Positions 1 through 13,793 of a DNA stretch of 64,000 bases are shown one piece after another. The notes beneath the pieces are model-generated. The model was not told where the DNA came from. It made no database searches and saw only the letters and a list, made by a program, of their open reading frames with translations. Within the stretch, counting starts at the first letter, position 1; every line of letters begins with the position of its first letter. The stretch is taken from contig OZ024784.1 in the NCBI GenBank assembly GCA_964017065.1, forward strand, positions 14,799,152 to 14,863,151. The letters run 5' to 3'. Source of the DNA: Haliclona indistincta. Lineage: Eukaryota > Porifera > Demospongiae > Haplosclerida > Chalinidae. Both the position numbers and the translations under genes were made by a program.

Positions 1-461
1 AATCAACATTACCAACACTACTGGTACAACAAAGGCTTTGAATAATAACAAAAAATCTTTTTATGCCCAGCTGACTTACAGTGTTGAGATGTTTGCTTTG
101 GAGGCGAACTTTCTTCACCGAGGAGTTTGTGATCTTAGCTAGTTGGACAGTGTCTGATACTAAGTGAATGCTAAAGAAGAGAGTGAAAGATGTATCAGTG
201 CAATAAGAATGCTACGATGAATAAGCATTGTAGATGTACATGTGACTGCTCACATTTCTTCTCTCAAGGTCGGTGTGTCTCGTCTTGTATCAATGTCATC
301 CATTTTGTTCTCCAAAGTGGATACTGAGGGATGGTGCAGAGAACAGTTGAAAATAATGTTCCACTAGTTAGACTCACCATTCTTACAAAAGTGTTGTACA
401 TTTGTAGCTACATCGCTCAGTTGTCGACTGAGGGCTGGGTCAGATGAAGAGTAGCCTAATG

Positions 462-640
462 AGAAAGAGAGAGAGGGAGGGAGGGAAGGAGGGAGGGAGG
501 GAGGGAGGGAGGGAGGGAGGGAGGGAGGGAGGGAGGGAGGGAGGGAGGGAGGGAAGGAGGGAGGGATGGAGAGAGGGAGAAGGAAGGGAGAAGGGAGGGA
601 TGAAGGGAGGGAGGGAAGGAGGGAAGGAGGGAGGGAGAAC
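462..640. repeat. GGGA/GGAA purine microsatellite
   Basis: About 180 bp of nearly pure GGGA repeats on the + strand, with scattered GGAA, GATG and AGAA interruptions. The rest of positions 1-1098 shows no convincing exon on either strand. Long open frames across this block (Pro-Ser-Leu repeats on one strand, Arg-Glu-Gly on the other) come from the repeat and are not genes. Confidence 0.95.
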
Positions 641-1098
641 AATGACAGTATACTAGACTTATAACCCACCACTGCCACTGGCAAAGTCCTCAAACTCTCT
701 GTAGCCACTGCTCATGGTTGTTCAGCGAATGATAATGATAATTATGACGAGTCAAAACACTTTACTGTCACATGACAAGGGCTTGCTCCACCTATGTTGT
801 TATGACGACAAAGAAGGAGGATCTTAATCTTGTGACGGTGAAATTTATTATAGTGAAATAAAACCTTGAGCAAGCTATTAGCTATTATAAGCGACGAGCT
901 CTGCAAACTAGCGTCGTAGCTGGTACCGACACTACGGGTACGGTGCAAATGCAGCTAGCTAGTCTGGAGACGATCACGTGCAGGAGCCAAATATGAAATA
1001 ACCACGCCTCTTTGCAGCAGGGAATGGGATGGGCTAGCTCAATGGATCTCTTCATTCTCTTGGGACTGCATTGGAATTTAAAACTTCGTGAATGCAGA

Positions 1099-2152
1099 AT
1101 GGCAGTCTGTACGTGAGAACTGTAGTCTTAGCTGTTGTCTGATCATTGATTGTATTTCACACAGATGTTCCTATTGAGTCTGAGCATATTGTAGTCGAGG
1201 AGCTGAAGTCCATGACGAATAATTGGTACACACTGGGAATAAATCTAGGATTGAAACCATCTACACTCAATCAGATCGAAGGTCACTACATTTGTCCACA
1301 TGGACCTGCAAGATGCCTGTATCAGCTCATTGTAAAATGGTGGCAACTCAATCCACATGCTACTTGGGGAGCTGTTATCACTGCTCTGAGGAAAAGTGAA
1401 GAAATCCGTCTTGCCAAGTATATTGAGAATAAATACAAATTACCCAGTCGTTCACCATCAGCTCAACGAGCAGAAAGTAATATCACTACAGTACTATACT
1501 CTAAACTTTATTTTTTTCAGAGCGTCAAATAATTATTGAGCAATTTAGTGACATTGAGAAAGAGTGTGATAAAACAAAAAGAGAAATTAAGAAGGTCAAA
1601 GGTATGTCTCACAATAATAAAGTGGGTACAATAGTTTACATCCCTTTAGACAAGGTTAAAACCCTTGAAGATCATCTTGAGAATTTGAGGAAAACACGTG
1701 ATGGCTTAAAAACTGAGTTGCTGCAACTGCTAGGTGAGTTTATTAACTGTTCTACAACTTCAAATAATTTATTGAGCTAAACTATAGATGAAGTGGACGA
1801 AGACACTGATACAAGACGTCTGTCTGTTGCCTCAAATCACAGTGTTCGTATCTTTATGGGGGGGCTCACTCCAGAAGATGAAAAATCTCTCAATGAAGAA
1901 ATATTCGAACTCTTGAGAAAAGGCAGACCTATTAGTTTAAAAATTGATACTCAGCTTTCATCTGACAGTAACCCATCTACCCAGTTGCCGGTAGCTACTC
2001 CAAACAGAACAGAGCATGATGGTTTTCAATCTACTCACTGGACACACAGCACTTTGCCACGACGAAGAAGACCAGTTAACACCACAGCACATCAGCAACC
2101 CTCATGCCATCCTAGACACACCAGAAGATTAGCAAAAGAAAGCAATGTATAG
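1099..2152 (+). CDS. Death-domain protein with coiled coil
   Basis: I read five exons: 1099-1108 (a ten-base start exon, inferred), 1165-1476, 1521-1601, 1650-1733 and 1788-2152. All introns are phase 1 with GT..AG ends; the product would be 283 aa. Exon 2 encodes a death domain of about 85 residues, with the family pattern of six helices: WYTLGINLGL in helix 2, LYQLIVKWW in helix 4, TWGAVITALRK in helix 5. Exons 3 and 4 add Lys/Glu-rich heptads expected to form a coiled coil. The last exon is polar and Ser/Thr/Arg-rich and ends in a TAG stop at 2150-2152. Death domains mediate homotypic assembly in apoptotic and innate immune signalling; the partner cannot be told here. The start exon rests only on a strong donor (T|GTACGT) and a matching phase, so the true 5' end may differ. 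Confidence 0.7.
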
Positions 2153-2802
2153 TAGTCAGACAATATCTCAACTTTTCACTCATCATCTCTCAAATCATCA
2201 CTCTTTCTGATAATAGCAAAAACCCTCAATTTTTTGTTCATGACTATTTATATAACAATGTTAACCGGTAGTGTATTAAGCATAGCTAGGGTGGTTAAGC
2301 CTCACAAGCGGAAGTGGTCGCAAAGTTGGTGTGACCAAGCATAAGCGCAAATGTTTTCTACAAGAACGCCTTCTCACTTAATCAACATATGCCCCACCCA
2401 CTTCATGGTCTCATGCAACATGTACCACCGACCCTGCTAGTAATTGTCGTACACCCTGTGTGCAATATTAGCGTGACCCCGATCGTGAGTGCCACAATCC
2501 TCAGAACTAGCACATGCAACCTAGTATTTGTCCTTTCACAGATTAATCCTGCATGCATTAATAAAATAATTTATGCCAAGCATATCAGAATGAATTTGAC
2601 ACTATAGACGAAGTGGATGCTCTCCTAATTCTAGACACACCAGCACAACAAAAGAAAGTGATGTACATGTATAGTAGTTGCAAAATCTCATCTCAATCAC
2701 CACTTTTCATATTACAGCAAAAAAACTTTCATATTTCATATCGGTATGAGCCAGTAGTGTCATATAATTTATTATAGTGAAGCAGAGAGTGGTGTGTGTA
2801 GG
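2153..2802. repeat. Convergent spacer with a partial tandem duplicate of the death-domain gene 3' end
   Basis: Bases about 2605-2830 repeat, in degraded form, the final exon start (ACTATAGATGAAGTGGA), the coding end (CTAGACACACCAG, AAAGAAAG) and the 3' flank of the upstream death-domain gene. Both copies also carry GGTTAAGCCTCA, at 2292 and 2801. In the second copy this is the reverse complement of the SMC4 stop region. So a segment of roughly 500 bp containing both convergent 3' ends appears to have been duplicated, with one copy of each decaying. No other gene is visible. Confidence 0.6.
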
Positions 2803-5800
2803 TTAAGCCTCAGCTATGACAGGAAGAGGAGAAGCAGAAGTTTGTCCAATCTTGAAGGGATCAATAGTGACACTCTTGGTGCAGTTGTCAGTCTTGAATA
2901 TTCCCACCAGACGATCTGCCAGCTCAAACATGTTGTTACGCAGACTAATGATAATAAACTGAGCATTCTTGGTACGTTCCTAGTAACGACCAGTACATAA
3001 GAGCGCTACATCATGTGGTGCTAGTAATTCACCTTGATGTAGTTAGCAACAATTGACACATTCTTGAAGTCCAGAGCAGCATCGATCTCATCCATCACAT
3101 ACAGAGGAGATGGTTTGTAGTGATGTAGTGCAAACACCTGCAGAGCAAATAAGGACAGCAAGATCTTTGCTTGTAACTAAGTTTTCAAATTTTATACAGA
3201 CTACAGAACTATTAGCGCACCAAAGCTAGTGAACTGAGAGTCTTCTCTCCTCCTGACAAGTTGGAGATGTTCTTCCAACTCTTCTTGGGAGGTCTCACTG
3301 AGAACACAATTCCCTCAGAGAATGGATCCAGAGTATCTACTAGCTCCAGCTCAGCATCTCCTCCAAGAGTGATCATCTAGACCAAGACAATAAATACTTG
3401 TGTGTGAGTGTGTGTGAGGACGGCACATAGCACCTGCATAGTGCACAGGTGCCCGCCAGGTATGCGTGACCCTTGAGTTAAGGGTAGTGTGACACTTTGC
3501 TTTGTGTGTGAACCTACCTGGTACATCTCCTTTAGTTTACTAGTGATGATACTAAATCCTTCCATGAACTCATCCAGTCGTCTCTTCCTCAGAGCATCAA
3601 AGTCTTTTCGAGCAGAGTCTCTGTCACCTGTGATGGCTTCTAGTTCTTGTAGTCTGGTCTGATATAGTTCACTCTAAGATCAGATACGACAATAACGATG
3701 TTGGACACAGCTGAAAAAATGTACCTTTCTACGATACTCTTCTATGGCAGCCATGTTGGGAGTCATTTGTGACAGCTGTTCCTCAAGCATGGTGATCCTG
3801 GACTCCACAGCTTTCTTGTCCACTGCCATCAGTTGATCTGCTGATAACTCTTCCTTGTCTTCCCCTTCAAGCTGGAGCTTACCAATCTGTGTGAGAAGTA
3901 CGAGAATGCCTAGCTAGTGTCTGTGTACTACACCTCCTGGTTGTAGTGACGTATTTTCTGCTGGTTTTCCTTCATCTTGGCTTGATGCTGCTCTAACTCA
4001 TGCTTCAGATCCATTACCTGCTCACTGATGCCCTTCTCTTCCTGCTCAATGGCATCTAACTCTGCCTTCAAAGCAGACAGCTCTTCTTCCACTTGGAACA
4101 TAGCTGTCTAATAAGTAGGAAGTGGTAACAAATCTCTAGACAAGTCCACTAACTTGATGCTCTTCCTGTTGCTCAATCACTACTTTAGCCTCTTCCTCTA
4201 GTTCTGTCAATGAGTGTTTCAGCTGTTCAATACTTTGCTGAGCAGTCGTGATTTCAGTCTCCAGTGACGATATCTTGTTCTCGCTCTTTTTTGTGTTTCT
4301 AAACCAAAATTAATAATTTTTGTGTAACTTGAACAATAGCAAAAGATGTCACCTTTGAGCAGTCTTGATTGCTACATTAGCTTTAGTGATGGCAGTCAAA
4401 GTGTTACTCATCTCCTTCTTCACAGAATCAAGTTGTCCCTGTGACAAGCAAACAAATGCAGGGTTATACCCAGGTTATACCCATAGAATTGCATTTCTAT
4501 TATTGCTGTACACAACAAACATGAAACAGCAAAATTTTGTTGATGGTAATATTATGTTTGACGAACTTGCTGTTGCTGCACTCGTGATCCACCAATCTCC
4601 ATGATCTGGTCATGCAGTCTGAAGAGATGCATACCAACCAAGCTATAGTTAGCGAGCATGCTGACTCACCCCTGGACTTGTTCCTTCACTGTGCCGGCCG
4701 TGGCTGCAGCTTTGTCATATCCTGAGAGACGACAACAAGTGGAGCTGTCGACGACCATTAGTGGAACGCACAGACTCACCTTTCTGATGGAGCTTGACCT
4801 GCTTCTCTAGCTTAGCTAGTTCAGCAGGATCCATAGTGCTCTCCTGGCTCTGCACCTCTAGAGTCTCTATCCGTTCATGAAGTCCCTTGATTTGCTCATC
4901 TAGTACCTATAGGTTCAGTATGGGTTACCAGTAAAGGTTCTTGGAGTAGTCGCTGACCTTTACGTCTCTAGACAGTTTTTTGACTTGCTTCTCTGCGTTG
5001 CTAATCTCAGCAGTTAGTGTCTTCACTTGGGACTCCAGATTCATTCGCTTTGTAGAGCACTCCTGAAAAGCAATACAGCGGTGACGGCCGTGACGCAATG
5101 GATTGTTATGTCAGTGGTTATAAAGTTTTCTTACTCCAAGCTCTTTCTCTTGACGCTCTAGTTCAGCTTCTTGTTGCTTGAACTCGACAGGGGACACGTC
5201 TAACACTGGTTTGGAGGACATACGCCCTCTGCTCACTTGTCTGCCTCCTCCTGTCATGGTGCCTGGGAGAAAGCCGTCATTTTTTTGAGCACACGCAATG
5301 TTAAGAATTGGATCTTACCTGATTGATCAATAAGATGTCCTTGAAGTGACACGACACGATGACGAGTCCGGCCCTACATATGAAGCAAAGTGTCTGTACA
5401 TACCAATGTGCTCACAACAGGAGACCTGTAGTCCAATCCGTGTGGCTTGATCGAGATTGCTAGCAACTAGTGTGTTCTTCAGAGCATAGTAGAAAGCAGT
5501 GAGGTAACGCTCGTCCTTAGGCTGCACCAGGTCAAACAGTCGAGGAACATCCCCTGGACTATAGTGTTATTCAACACTCACAAACATATTCAGTATCACA
5601 CATGCAGCTCACGTTGCTATCTTGCTGGTTGCATGTCTTCTCCATGTCTCAACCTACACACAAAATGTTTACTAGTACAATGTGTCATGTCTAGCTAACC
5701 TTATCAAGCCCAATGAAGGTAGCTTGACCGATATTATTAGTCTTGAGAAACTCTACACATTGAACAGCAGTGTCCATGGTGTCACACACAATGTTGTCCA

Positions 5801-8800
5801 GAGCTGAGCATGCTGTACTGATAGCTACATCATACTTGTCCGGGATAGTGCCAAGGTCTCCCTAAGAGAAGGTGAGTGAGGAAGGAAACGAGGATTGCGA
5901 CTGAGCTTACCAGACGACCACAGATACCAGGAATAGCACCTGATGACTTCTGTTGCATAAGAGCATCCAACACACGTCCTCTGAAATAAAACGCACAGGT
6001 CTGGTAACGGGTATGATATTCTGCTGGTGTTATGAGTGTACCTGCTCTTGTTGGCATGCAAAGCACTCCTGGTCTCCTCAACATGAGCTCTGCATGTGTT
6101 GACCTGCTGATGGAGATGAGCCGCTCTATCCCGTACAGAATGGAGACTGTCTTGAGCACGAGTGAGAGCTTGACGCTTCTTAGGAAGAGACTGATTTAGT
6201 GAATCCAGCTCCCTATGACAGATGAAGAGTAAAATAATTTGAATTTCTTCCTATAAATTTGGCAGTATCTCATTTCAGGAGATGTTTCTGGCAGGAACAG
6301 TATGCAGCATACACACCAATTACCATTCTACTACAGACACGTTGGTCAGTCAGTACCTCTGCTTGTCCTGTAGTGACTGCTGAGCTGTGGACAGCTGTTC
6401 ACGGGCCTCACTCAGCTGTCTCTCTCCAGCTGTGTGTCTGTCTCTGTACAGGTCTAGCTCAGCCTGAGCCATATCAAGCTAAGGAATGACATTATAATCA
6501 GATTATGTGCGATAATGCTGAAACACAAACTAACCGTTGATTTGGTTTCATTGACTGTCTGGCTGAGTCCAACCAACTTTCCCTCCAGCTCCTAGATAGA
6601 GTGGGTAAATAAACACTGTTGACAAAATGTGTTCTAGACATCACTACACACCTCTTTGTCTTTCTGGAGGTCAAGTGTGTCAGCTTGTAAACCTGTAGAC
6701 ATTATAAGCTCACAGATCATCATTCTAGCATTGTTACTTACTGGCCATTACTTCAGACAGTTTTTCCTCCTCCTCAACTTTTCTTTTCTACAGAAAGAAT
6801 ACAGTAATATGATATGCAAACGAACAAGTGTGCAACTACACACATCACTCCTCTCATGTTACGTGTGTGCGCGCACAAAAATGCGTGCAAATGCGTGCAA
6901 ACACGAACACACCATTGAAGTGAAAACATGTTAAACAACAAGGGATGCTGGCTATGGCATGATGCAAGCACTGCACATCATAGACTACACATCTTGTTTG
7001 CAAATTGTATTAATACACAATGTGACCTCCAGTATCTTGAGCTTCTTCTCAGCACTAGCAATCTCCTTCTGTAAGCGCTCAGGAGCAGCTGTCAACTCCT
7101 CCATTTTCTCCTTATCTTTCTCGAGTGCCTTGACTGTTTTCTTGAGACCAGTCTTGGCATTCTTAAGATCCTGAAGTGAGCACATGTGAACATGACTGTG
7201 TGTAGACAGTACACCAGTGTGTGTGGAGTTGCTAACCTGTCTGGACTTCACATCCCGTTGTTCACAGGAAGCAAGAGCAGCTCTTAGCTTGTCAAGCGTA
7301 CCACAATGCTTGTCATGTTGACTGTAGTAGCACAGAAGATATACAAAGCATGTGGGTAATACAAAAACGTGTGGGCAATACAAAACATTGAGGGCAATGT
7401 GCTTCATTGAACACAGACCCTAGTGTTGTGATCATAACACAACTCAACACTGAAAATAAACAAACCACGATAGTTTTATACCTCTGAAGTTTCTTTTTTA
7501 TTTTATTTTTATCGTCCTTTGCAGTGGTATGCTCAGCAAGAGTGGATTGTATACCAGCAAGTTTTCCTTCAATATCGTCTTTCTTCTCTTTAGCCTTTGC
7601 TTCCAACTGGCTACAGTCATGGCTGTATTAGCAGAAGAAACACATGCATGCATACTGAGGCACCACCCACTAACATGCGGCGCTGATAGAGCATGTACTC
7701 TTCCTTAGCCTTGTTCTTCTTCATAGCAAGAAACTCCTCCGCTTCATTCTTCGCTCCTTCAAGATCATCCTTTTCCTTCTCAACAGCTTTCACTCGATTT
7801 ACCTAACACAATCAACACATTGCATTAATCTGAAAGTAATAGCATACTTTTTCTCCTCTAGCTTCGTTGAGTTCATCCACTTGTTTTTCCAGCTCAACAA
7901 TCGGTTCTTTGTAGCGACTAGAACCTACAATATCCTCGAGGAACTCCAACATTCCTTCATCGTGCTCTGACTGAGCTTTGGGCTTCATGAGAGCTATCTG
8001 CTCCACCTCACCCTACAAACAGATAGGCAACACACTCACTATTACAATTTTAAGCTTTGCTATACATTATTAAGAATGAGAACTAAGATAAGATCCGCTT
8101 AACACAGTTCACAAGTAACTAAACTGATTATTTGAGGTATTATTCAACATAGGTCGTCATTGCTTTCCTGTGTAGCAAGCCACACACCAGCTGTGTGTAC
8201 TACTCAATCCTGTACTAGATCAACAAACGCAGTGATAATTCAAAAAGCTCTGTCAAATAATAAATCAGCAGTTCCAATACTAGGACACCAATAACATATA
8301 TACATCACTAGCATTCTAAGAACACTTGCTCTAATCACAGTACAAAGGCATGCATATAGGTACATTACAAAGTGACAACAATCAGTCTGTGTTGGGGAGT
8401 TGGCTGAGAAGTATGTCTGCTTAGCATACCAGTATACACTTTACGGTAGTGATGGTCAACAGGCAAGTTGCCCCAACACAAGACAAGTGAGTAATGAGAG
8501 TACAAGGGTAGAGTAGCACCCACACATGGAACATAGCTTACCTGTAAGATGAGAAATCGATTGTGATCTAAGTCGATACCACTTTTACGAAGAAGAACAG
8601 CCACTTCCTTGAAAGGGACCTTCTTCCCATTGAGCTGATAGTAAGAGGTGTTGTCCTTGAACGCTGTCCTGGACACAGTGAACTCACTACGAGGAACGGC
8701 TTGGTAGTCATCACCGGGCTAGTGAGAAAACAAGAGCTATTATTTATCTTTCCAGAATTGACTACCCCTCTTTCTATCTAATAGTCCCACAGTATAACTC

Positions 8801-11800
8801 ACAAGGTCAATGATTTTTAGAAAATGAACTGTCACACAGCAGCTGCTGATGTTCAGATGGTGTTCGGAATTGTGAATGAGAACGGAGACACTTTTGGAAC
8901 GAATCTTCTTCGCCCGATAACCAAACACGAACAGCATTGCATCAATGACGTTGGACTTGCCGCTGCCATTAGGACCGACAATGGATGAAAAGCACTAGAA
9001 ATGAGGTACAGGATATTATACACAATGTTGTAATAACATACTTGTACTCGGTGAGTAAAGATAATTAAACTTGGTCAGGTACAGTCCCCACATGGAACAT
9101 GACAACTGAACGTCAATGCTTATGAATGTGCAACAGACAACTCTTGCAACAGAGTATTCTGAGCAGTAGTGTAGCGTGATGACTTTCACACAGCGAGACA
9201 AAACAACACACATTATACATACCACATGCAAGTAATGAAGGAAATGAATTGTTTGGAGTAGAGAGCTATACCACTGTTTGTAAAGCTTTATAAAAACATA
9301 TGTGCTTGCTGCATTGGAATTAGTTCTGATGCCGAAAAAATAAAAGTGAAACTCGAGAGCAAATTCGACACCCACAAACAACCACAACTACCACATACAT
9401 GGAAACAATCATTGTTTCAGCTTGGTATGATCAGGAGAGTCCTAACCAAGTACATGTGTATACCAGCTAAAATACAGCTGTTAACATAGCTTTGATGAGG
9501 ACACACCGAACATTCTGGTCACTGACCATGTGTTGGAAGTAGAGACCACATTGAGAGACACTAGACTCCCAGAGACATAATACGCTACACATGCTGAGTC
9601 ACATATTCACTAGACACACAAGGACACACCCACACTGTACTAGACACCAAGACATAGATAATCAGACAAATACTCAGACACATATGCTACACTACTAGTA
9701 GCTATACACACACACAGGTAACATGCTATCAATAGCATCCACTCAAGTGTACAGTATAACAGTACAGTGCGTGATTCAATTACTGTGCACACACACACTA
9801 GCAGTCCGATCCACTTCCTAATGCTCAATTCCTCAGCTACATGCACCACAACACTAGTTCACACACACACACAATCGCCTGTTATCGCTAAGGAAGACCA
9901 AACAATACAGCATGAAAATCACTATAGTCGTACAACATCCTACAACATACTGGCTGCATAAAATAATTTGTTTAGGTATGAAATACTAAAACATAACCTT
10001 ATCAGCAGGAAATGACAGCTGACAAATGACGAAGTGAATCAGTAACAGCCATTATCACACAAACACATTCTGCACACACTCCCATCTCCACATACACACT
10101 CCCATCTCCACATACACACTCCCATCTCCACATACAGCACACTCCCCACTGGCTGCTACCAAAGGCTTCTGTTGATAAAAATTACTCAATTGAGTAATGA
10201 CAATAACCATGGCAACACTAACTAGCCGACCAATAACACAACACCATATGTAGATTGAAATACGGTAAGGATAGCAACGTGGGTGTAACTAGCTATAAAC
10301 CACAGACCAGCAGCAGCAGGGGTCAGGAAACAAACACTATGGCAGCACAATACATTAAGCTGAGGAAGCTGTCAGCTGCCTGTCACATAACTGAGTTTCC
10401 CAGTGATAAACAGATGGGAATTGAAACCATCTCTGAAACTTCTCTTCCTTGACTGTTCACATGTAGAAGAACATGCCAAGCAGGCTGTGCCAAGGATTTC
10501 TATTATAAACATAGTCCAATAATTCACAAGTTGAGATTAATTTTTGAGTATATTATGGCCAGCAATCCACATCCAATTAATGTACAAACTTGATTAAAAC
10601 CTGTAGACTCAATTAACCACAACATAAATTTATACATACACACAACAGATTACAAAGTGCTAACCACTGTCTGCTGTACATTTCTAAGCAAAACCAACAA
10701 TCATAATACCACCAACCCCCTCCACCACATTCAGATGGGAAGAGTCACTATCTGTTGTCAAGGTGAAACTGTACTGGCATCATGTGATCAAGTGTGATTA
10801 GAGTCTTCCTGAAGCTGTCCTTATCCAAGTACTAACTCAACAGAGTGTAGCTAACCTGGAACTCACTATGCAAACACCTATGCTCCAATAATAATAATTG
10901 TTTTTATATAAAGAAGCTGAATAAATGTAGGCTCTATACCCTATGGGCAGGTGGTACTGTACCACAAAAACTACAAAGCAGTAGTCCAGCCCAGAAGCAG
11001 CAAGTCTATACTAGTTACCAACCAACTATTGGCTGTCTAGTACTGAGCTTCTGTTGAGAATTTGGCTTCTTGCTAATGTGCTTTGAAAATTATAGCTTAA
11101 GGCAAATCAAGATTGTCATGACTAAAAGGATGCATTCCTAGTTTATCTATGTTGATCTATGGGGGGAAACACTCACAACAGTCCCTCAATGACAAACGCT
11201 GTAATACAAAACAACTAAATAAGACAATGCTACATGCACACTCATAGTATCAATGTTAGTTTAGTGGTATACAGTGCCCTACCTGATTGAGTCCCAGTGG
11301 AGCAACTGTTTGAACAGTGCATTGCAACCACACACCATTACAAAGACCACATCTTCCCTTCCCATTCATGCCCATGGCTGACCATAAAGTGTTTGTATAT
11401 CAATTAGATTAGAAGAATGAGGCAAGAATTCAAAATATGAACATTTTCTAAGTTTTTTTAGTTACACGACACACATGCAAGTGTGATACATGATAGCGGC
11501 AGACTACAGAGCCTTGGATCTGTCATTGAGAGTAGTACAAAGTGTCACAACACGACCCATTGAGCAATGAACCACAACGCACACACACACAAAGCTGACT
11601 ACCACCAGTAGCTATGTGTAGTGTACAAACCCACAAAACAAATACTTGGCAGACACAGACTAGCTCAAATCAAAATTTATAAGCATAACATGTATTAATA
11701 CAAACCACTGTATTATGTTCTTGGGCAAATCCCTTATTATCTGCTTCTACAGTACAGCACGAGTGAAGATGTCACAAGACATTTCACTGTGCAATTCAAA

Positions 11801-13422
11801 CACACTATTTCGTGTACTAAGCCTACTCAATTATGATTCCATCAGGGTGAACGGAATTCTGAATGTAACAACTGTGTCTTTGATAACAACCTATGCGAGA
11901 TTGTCATAATTATAGTAAATAGCAATCAGATACTGGTCAGCGGTCAGCACTATTATGCAGGAACAGGCAGGCATGTAGGTGTGTTCAATAATTTAGGCTA
12001 AACATGGACACAACAACAAGAGATGGAATGCTACCATCCAGTCACTTGCACACACCCACCAGCATGCATGCACCCACACAAGCACATTAAAACCATAAAC
12101 TACTAGATCATTTTCCCTACGCACACCAAGTGTGCCCACACCACACACTCACTGATAAACCAAGAAACTCGAGTAGCTAGCTACCAGGCGCTAGGCTAAC
12201 TGGGTCTAATTTCATTAGCTAAGCAGACACAAATCTATTGGTACACCTCATAGCTGACTGAATAAATTATGTGTACAAAAGTAAACATAGCTTAGTTGTA
12301 CAGGTATTTCAGCCAGTGTACCTTCAGGCTTTACTATAGCAGTGGTACACACAAAGGATACTGTGTACATCACATAGCACACAAGGGCAAGACAACAGTT
12401 CAGGATATGGGAACCACCAAAACACTGACCCCTAGTATAGTATAGAGTTGCTGATTTCATAGGAAACTTCCCACCACGCTGCTACAAACACTCTGAACAA
12501 TGCAATAATAACATGGGCCGCTATGTAATTACCATACACTAAAGAATGCATGCAGGAATGCTAGAAACAAACTACTAGCCTAGACAACTGCTGCTGGTTA
12601 TTTGAAGAGCGCTGTCAATACACACGGTGTGTCTCAAACTGTATCCATGGGGTGGGCATTTCGTCTCGTTATGATGTTGTTAGAAAACACATTGTTGTGT
12701 AAACATTGCCATGTACTTTTAGCTCACAGTACTACAAAAAATGATAGTTTAGCCCAAAATGTAACAGACACAAACCTAACTGCTGATTCGAGGCTTGATC
12801 TATAGGGTTCATTTGTTCAGCATTTCACCTTTACATAGCATGGACGTTCAACACTTCACATTTTTACATAATTATGATGTCGCAACCTGTTTTCATAAAG
12901 TATGAACACATTGCCTATGACAAGGCAAAGCTTTGTCAACAAGAAGTAGCATTACTATATGCAAGATGTGATACACACCTTATGAAAGGGTCCAAGTTCT
13001 TTCACTCCTGCATAAGATTTGAAGTTCTCACAAACCAGCTTTCTGATCAGCAGTCGTGGAGTCCCCCCACTTGTGTCCATCCTGCTACAGATAAGGAGCA
13101 TAATTAGTACTATGACTCATGGTTTTTGACTATGCCATGTGTGATGATATCATAATTAATTATATCATACCGACCACACCCACTTTTAACAACTGAGATA
13201 TTTCTAAGACGTTTAAAACCATGGCACCATCCCCTTTCGCCTTAAAACTACTCAAATACAGCTAAAAATCAACTAGAATAATATAAATTCATCGGTTATA
13301 CAAATTACTATACGTCCTACGATAATTATTATACATGTAGTGAGCATTAGCAACTTTGAGAACCTTCGCTTCGCTGGACGGCTGTCACTAGTCGATTCTT
13401 CCATTCCAAGATCTTCAGACAT
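2803..13422 (-). CDS. SMC4: Structural maintenance of chromosomes protein 4 (condensin ATPase)
   Basis: SMC4 pairs with SMC2 as the ATPase core of condensin, which compacts mitotic chromosomes. The N-terminal head reads [13 protein letters not shown] at exon 2 (13081-12979) and the Walker A region [15 protein letters not shown] at exon 3 (8994-8803). Then come [11 protein letters not shown] and [20 protein letters not shown] near 8540-8010, both diagnostic of SMC4 rather than other SMCs. Two long coiled coils flank a hinge near 6050-5230 ([29 protein letters not shown]). The C-terminal head carries [13 protein letters not shown] near 3240 and Walker [13 protein letters not shown] near 3090. 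The protein ends IAEA with TAA at 2803. Exon 1 (13422-13364) starts at an ATG with an in-frame upstream stop. Exons are numerous, short and mostly 50-200 bp. The gene is divergent from RERE and convergent with the death-domain gene. Confidence 0.96.
8995..12978 (-). other. Unusually long SMC4 intron (about 4 kb)
   Basis: This intron separates the SMC4 exon ending GPFHK from the one starting with the Walker A segment, and is far longer than the other introns in the window. It is AT-rich and holds no convincing exon, no recognisable RNA gene and no clear transposon ends. It contains a three-copy minisatellite at 10076-10136, CA-rich tracts and an 18-bp palindrome (ATTACTCAATTGAGTAAT, about 10172-10190). 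Its 5'-proximal location in the gene would suit an intronic enhancer, but nothing in the sequence proves that. Confidence 0.75.
10076..10136. repeat. Minisatellite, three copies of about 20 bp
   Basis: Three successive near-identical units of CACACTCCCATCTCCACATA lie within the long SMC4 intron. No function is apparent. Confidence 0.9.
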
Positions 13423-13793
13423 CTCTATTGTCTCTTCTTGTTCTGGTGGGTTTGCTCCTTGTTCAGTCGCGCTGGCTTTTTAGTTTCCCGCCAAACACGC
13501 CAGAAACTGCATTCCTAAGTTATTAATTACATTCTTTGGTTATCAAGTGATTTTCTAATTAGCGATGCTTTGTTGTGATGGAAACCACATGAGTGCCACT
13601 TTTCGCCAGAGAATGAGTGGAATGCCGTGTTGCTATGTCAGACTGTCATCCGGCCGGGATTATTCATAACAGGTGTTGTTTGATCTTGTTACAGTAGACA
13701 GCAATTTCGAACTTCGATTACTGAAAATTTCTACTAAGCTACTACTAGAACAGCTGCTGTGGATAACTTTTATTTAACTTTACGGCAACGAGA
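13423..13793. promoter_or_regulatory. Shared SMC4/RERE divergent promoter region
   Basis: The start codons of SMC4 (13422, - strand) and RERE (13794, + strand) face away from each other across 371 bp, so both promoters and 5' UTRs must lie here or overlap. No TATA box at a convincing position is seen. Assignment is by gene geometry only. Confidence 0.6.

Noticed and set aside
364..708. Open frames of Pro-Ser-Leu or Arg-Glu-Gly repeats
   Set aside because: They are translations of the GGGA microsatellite in several frames and have no non-repeat coding content.
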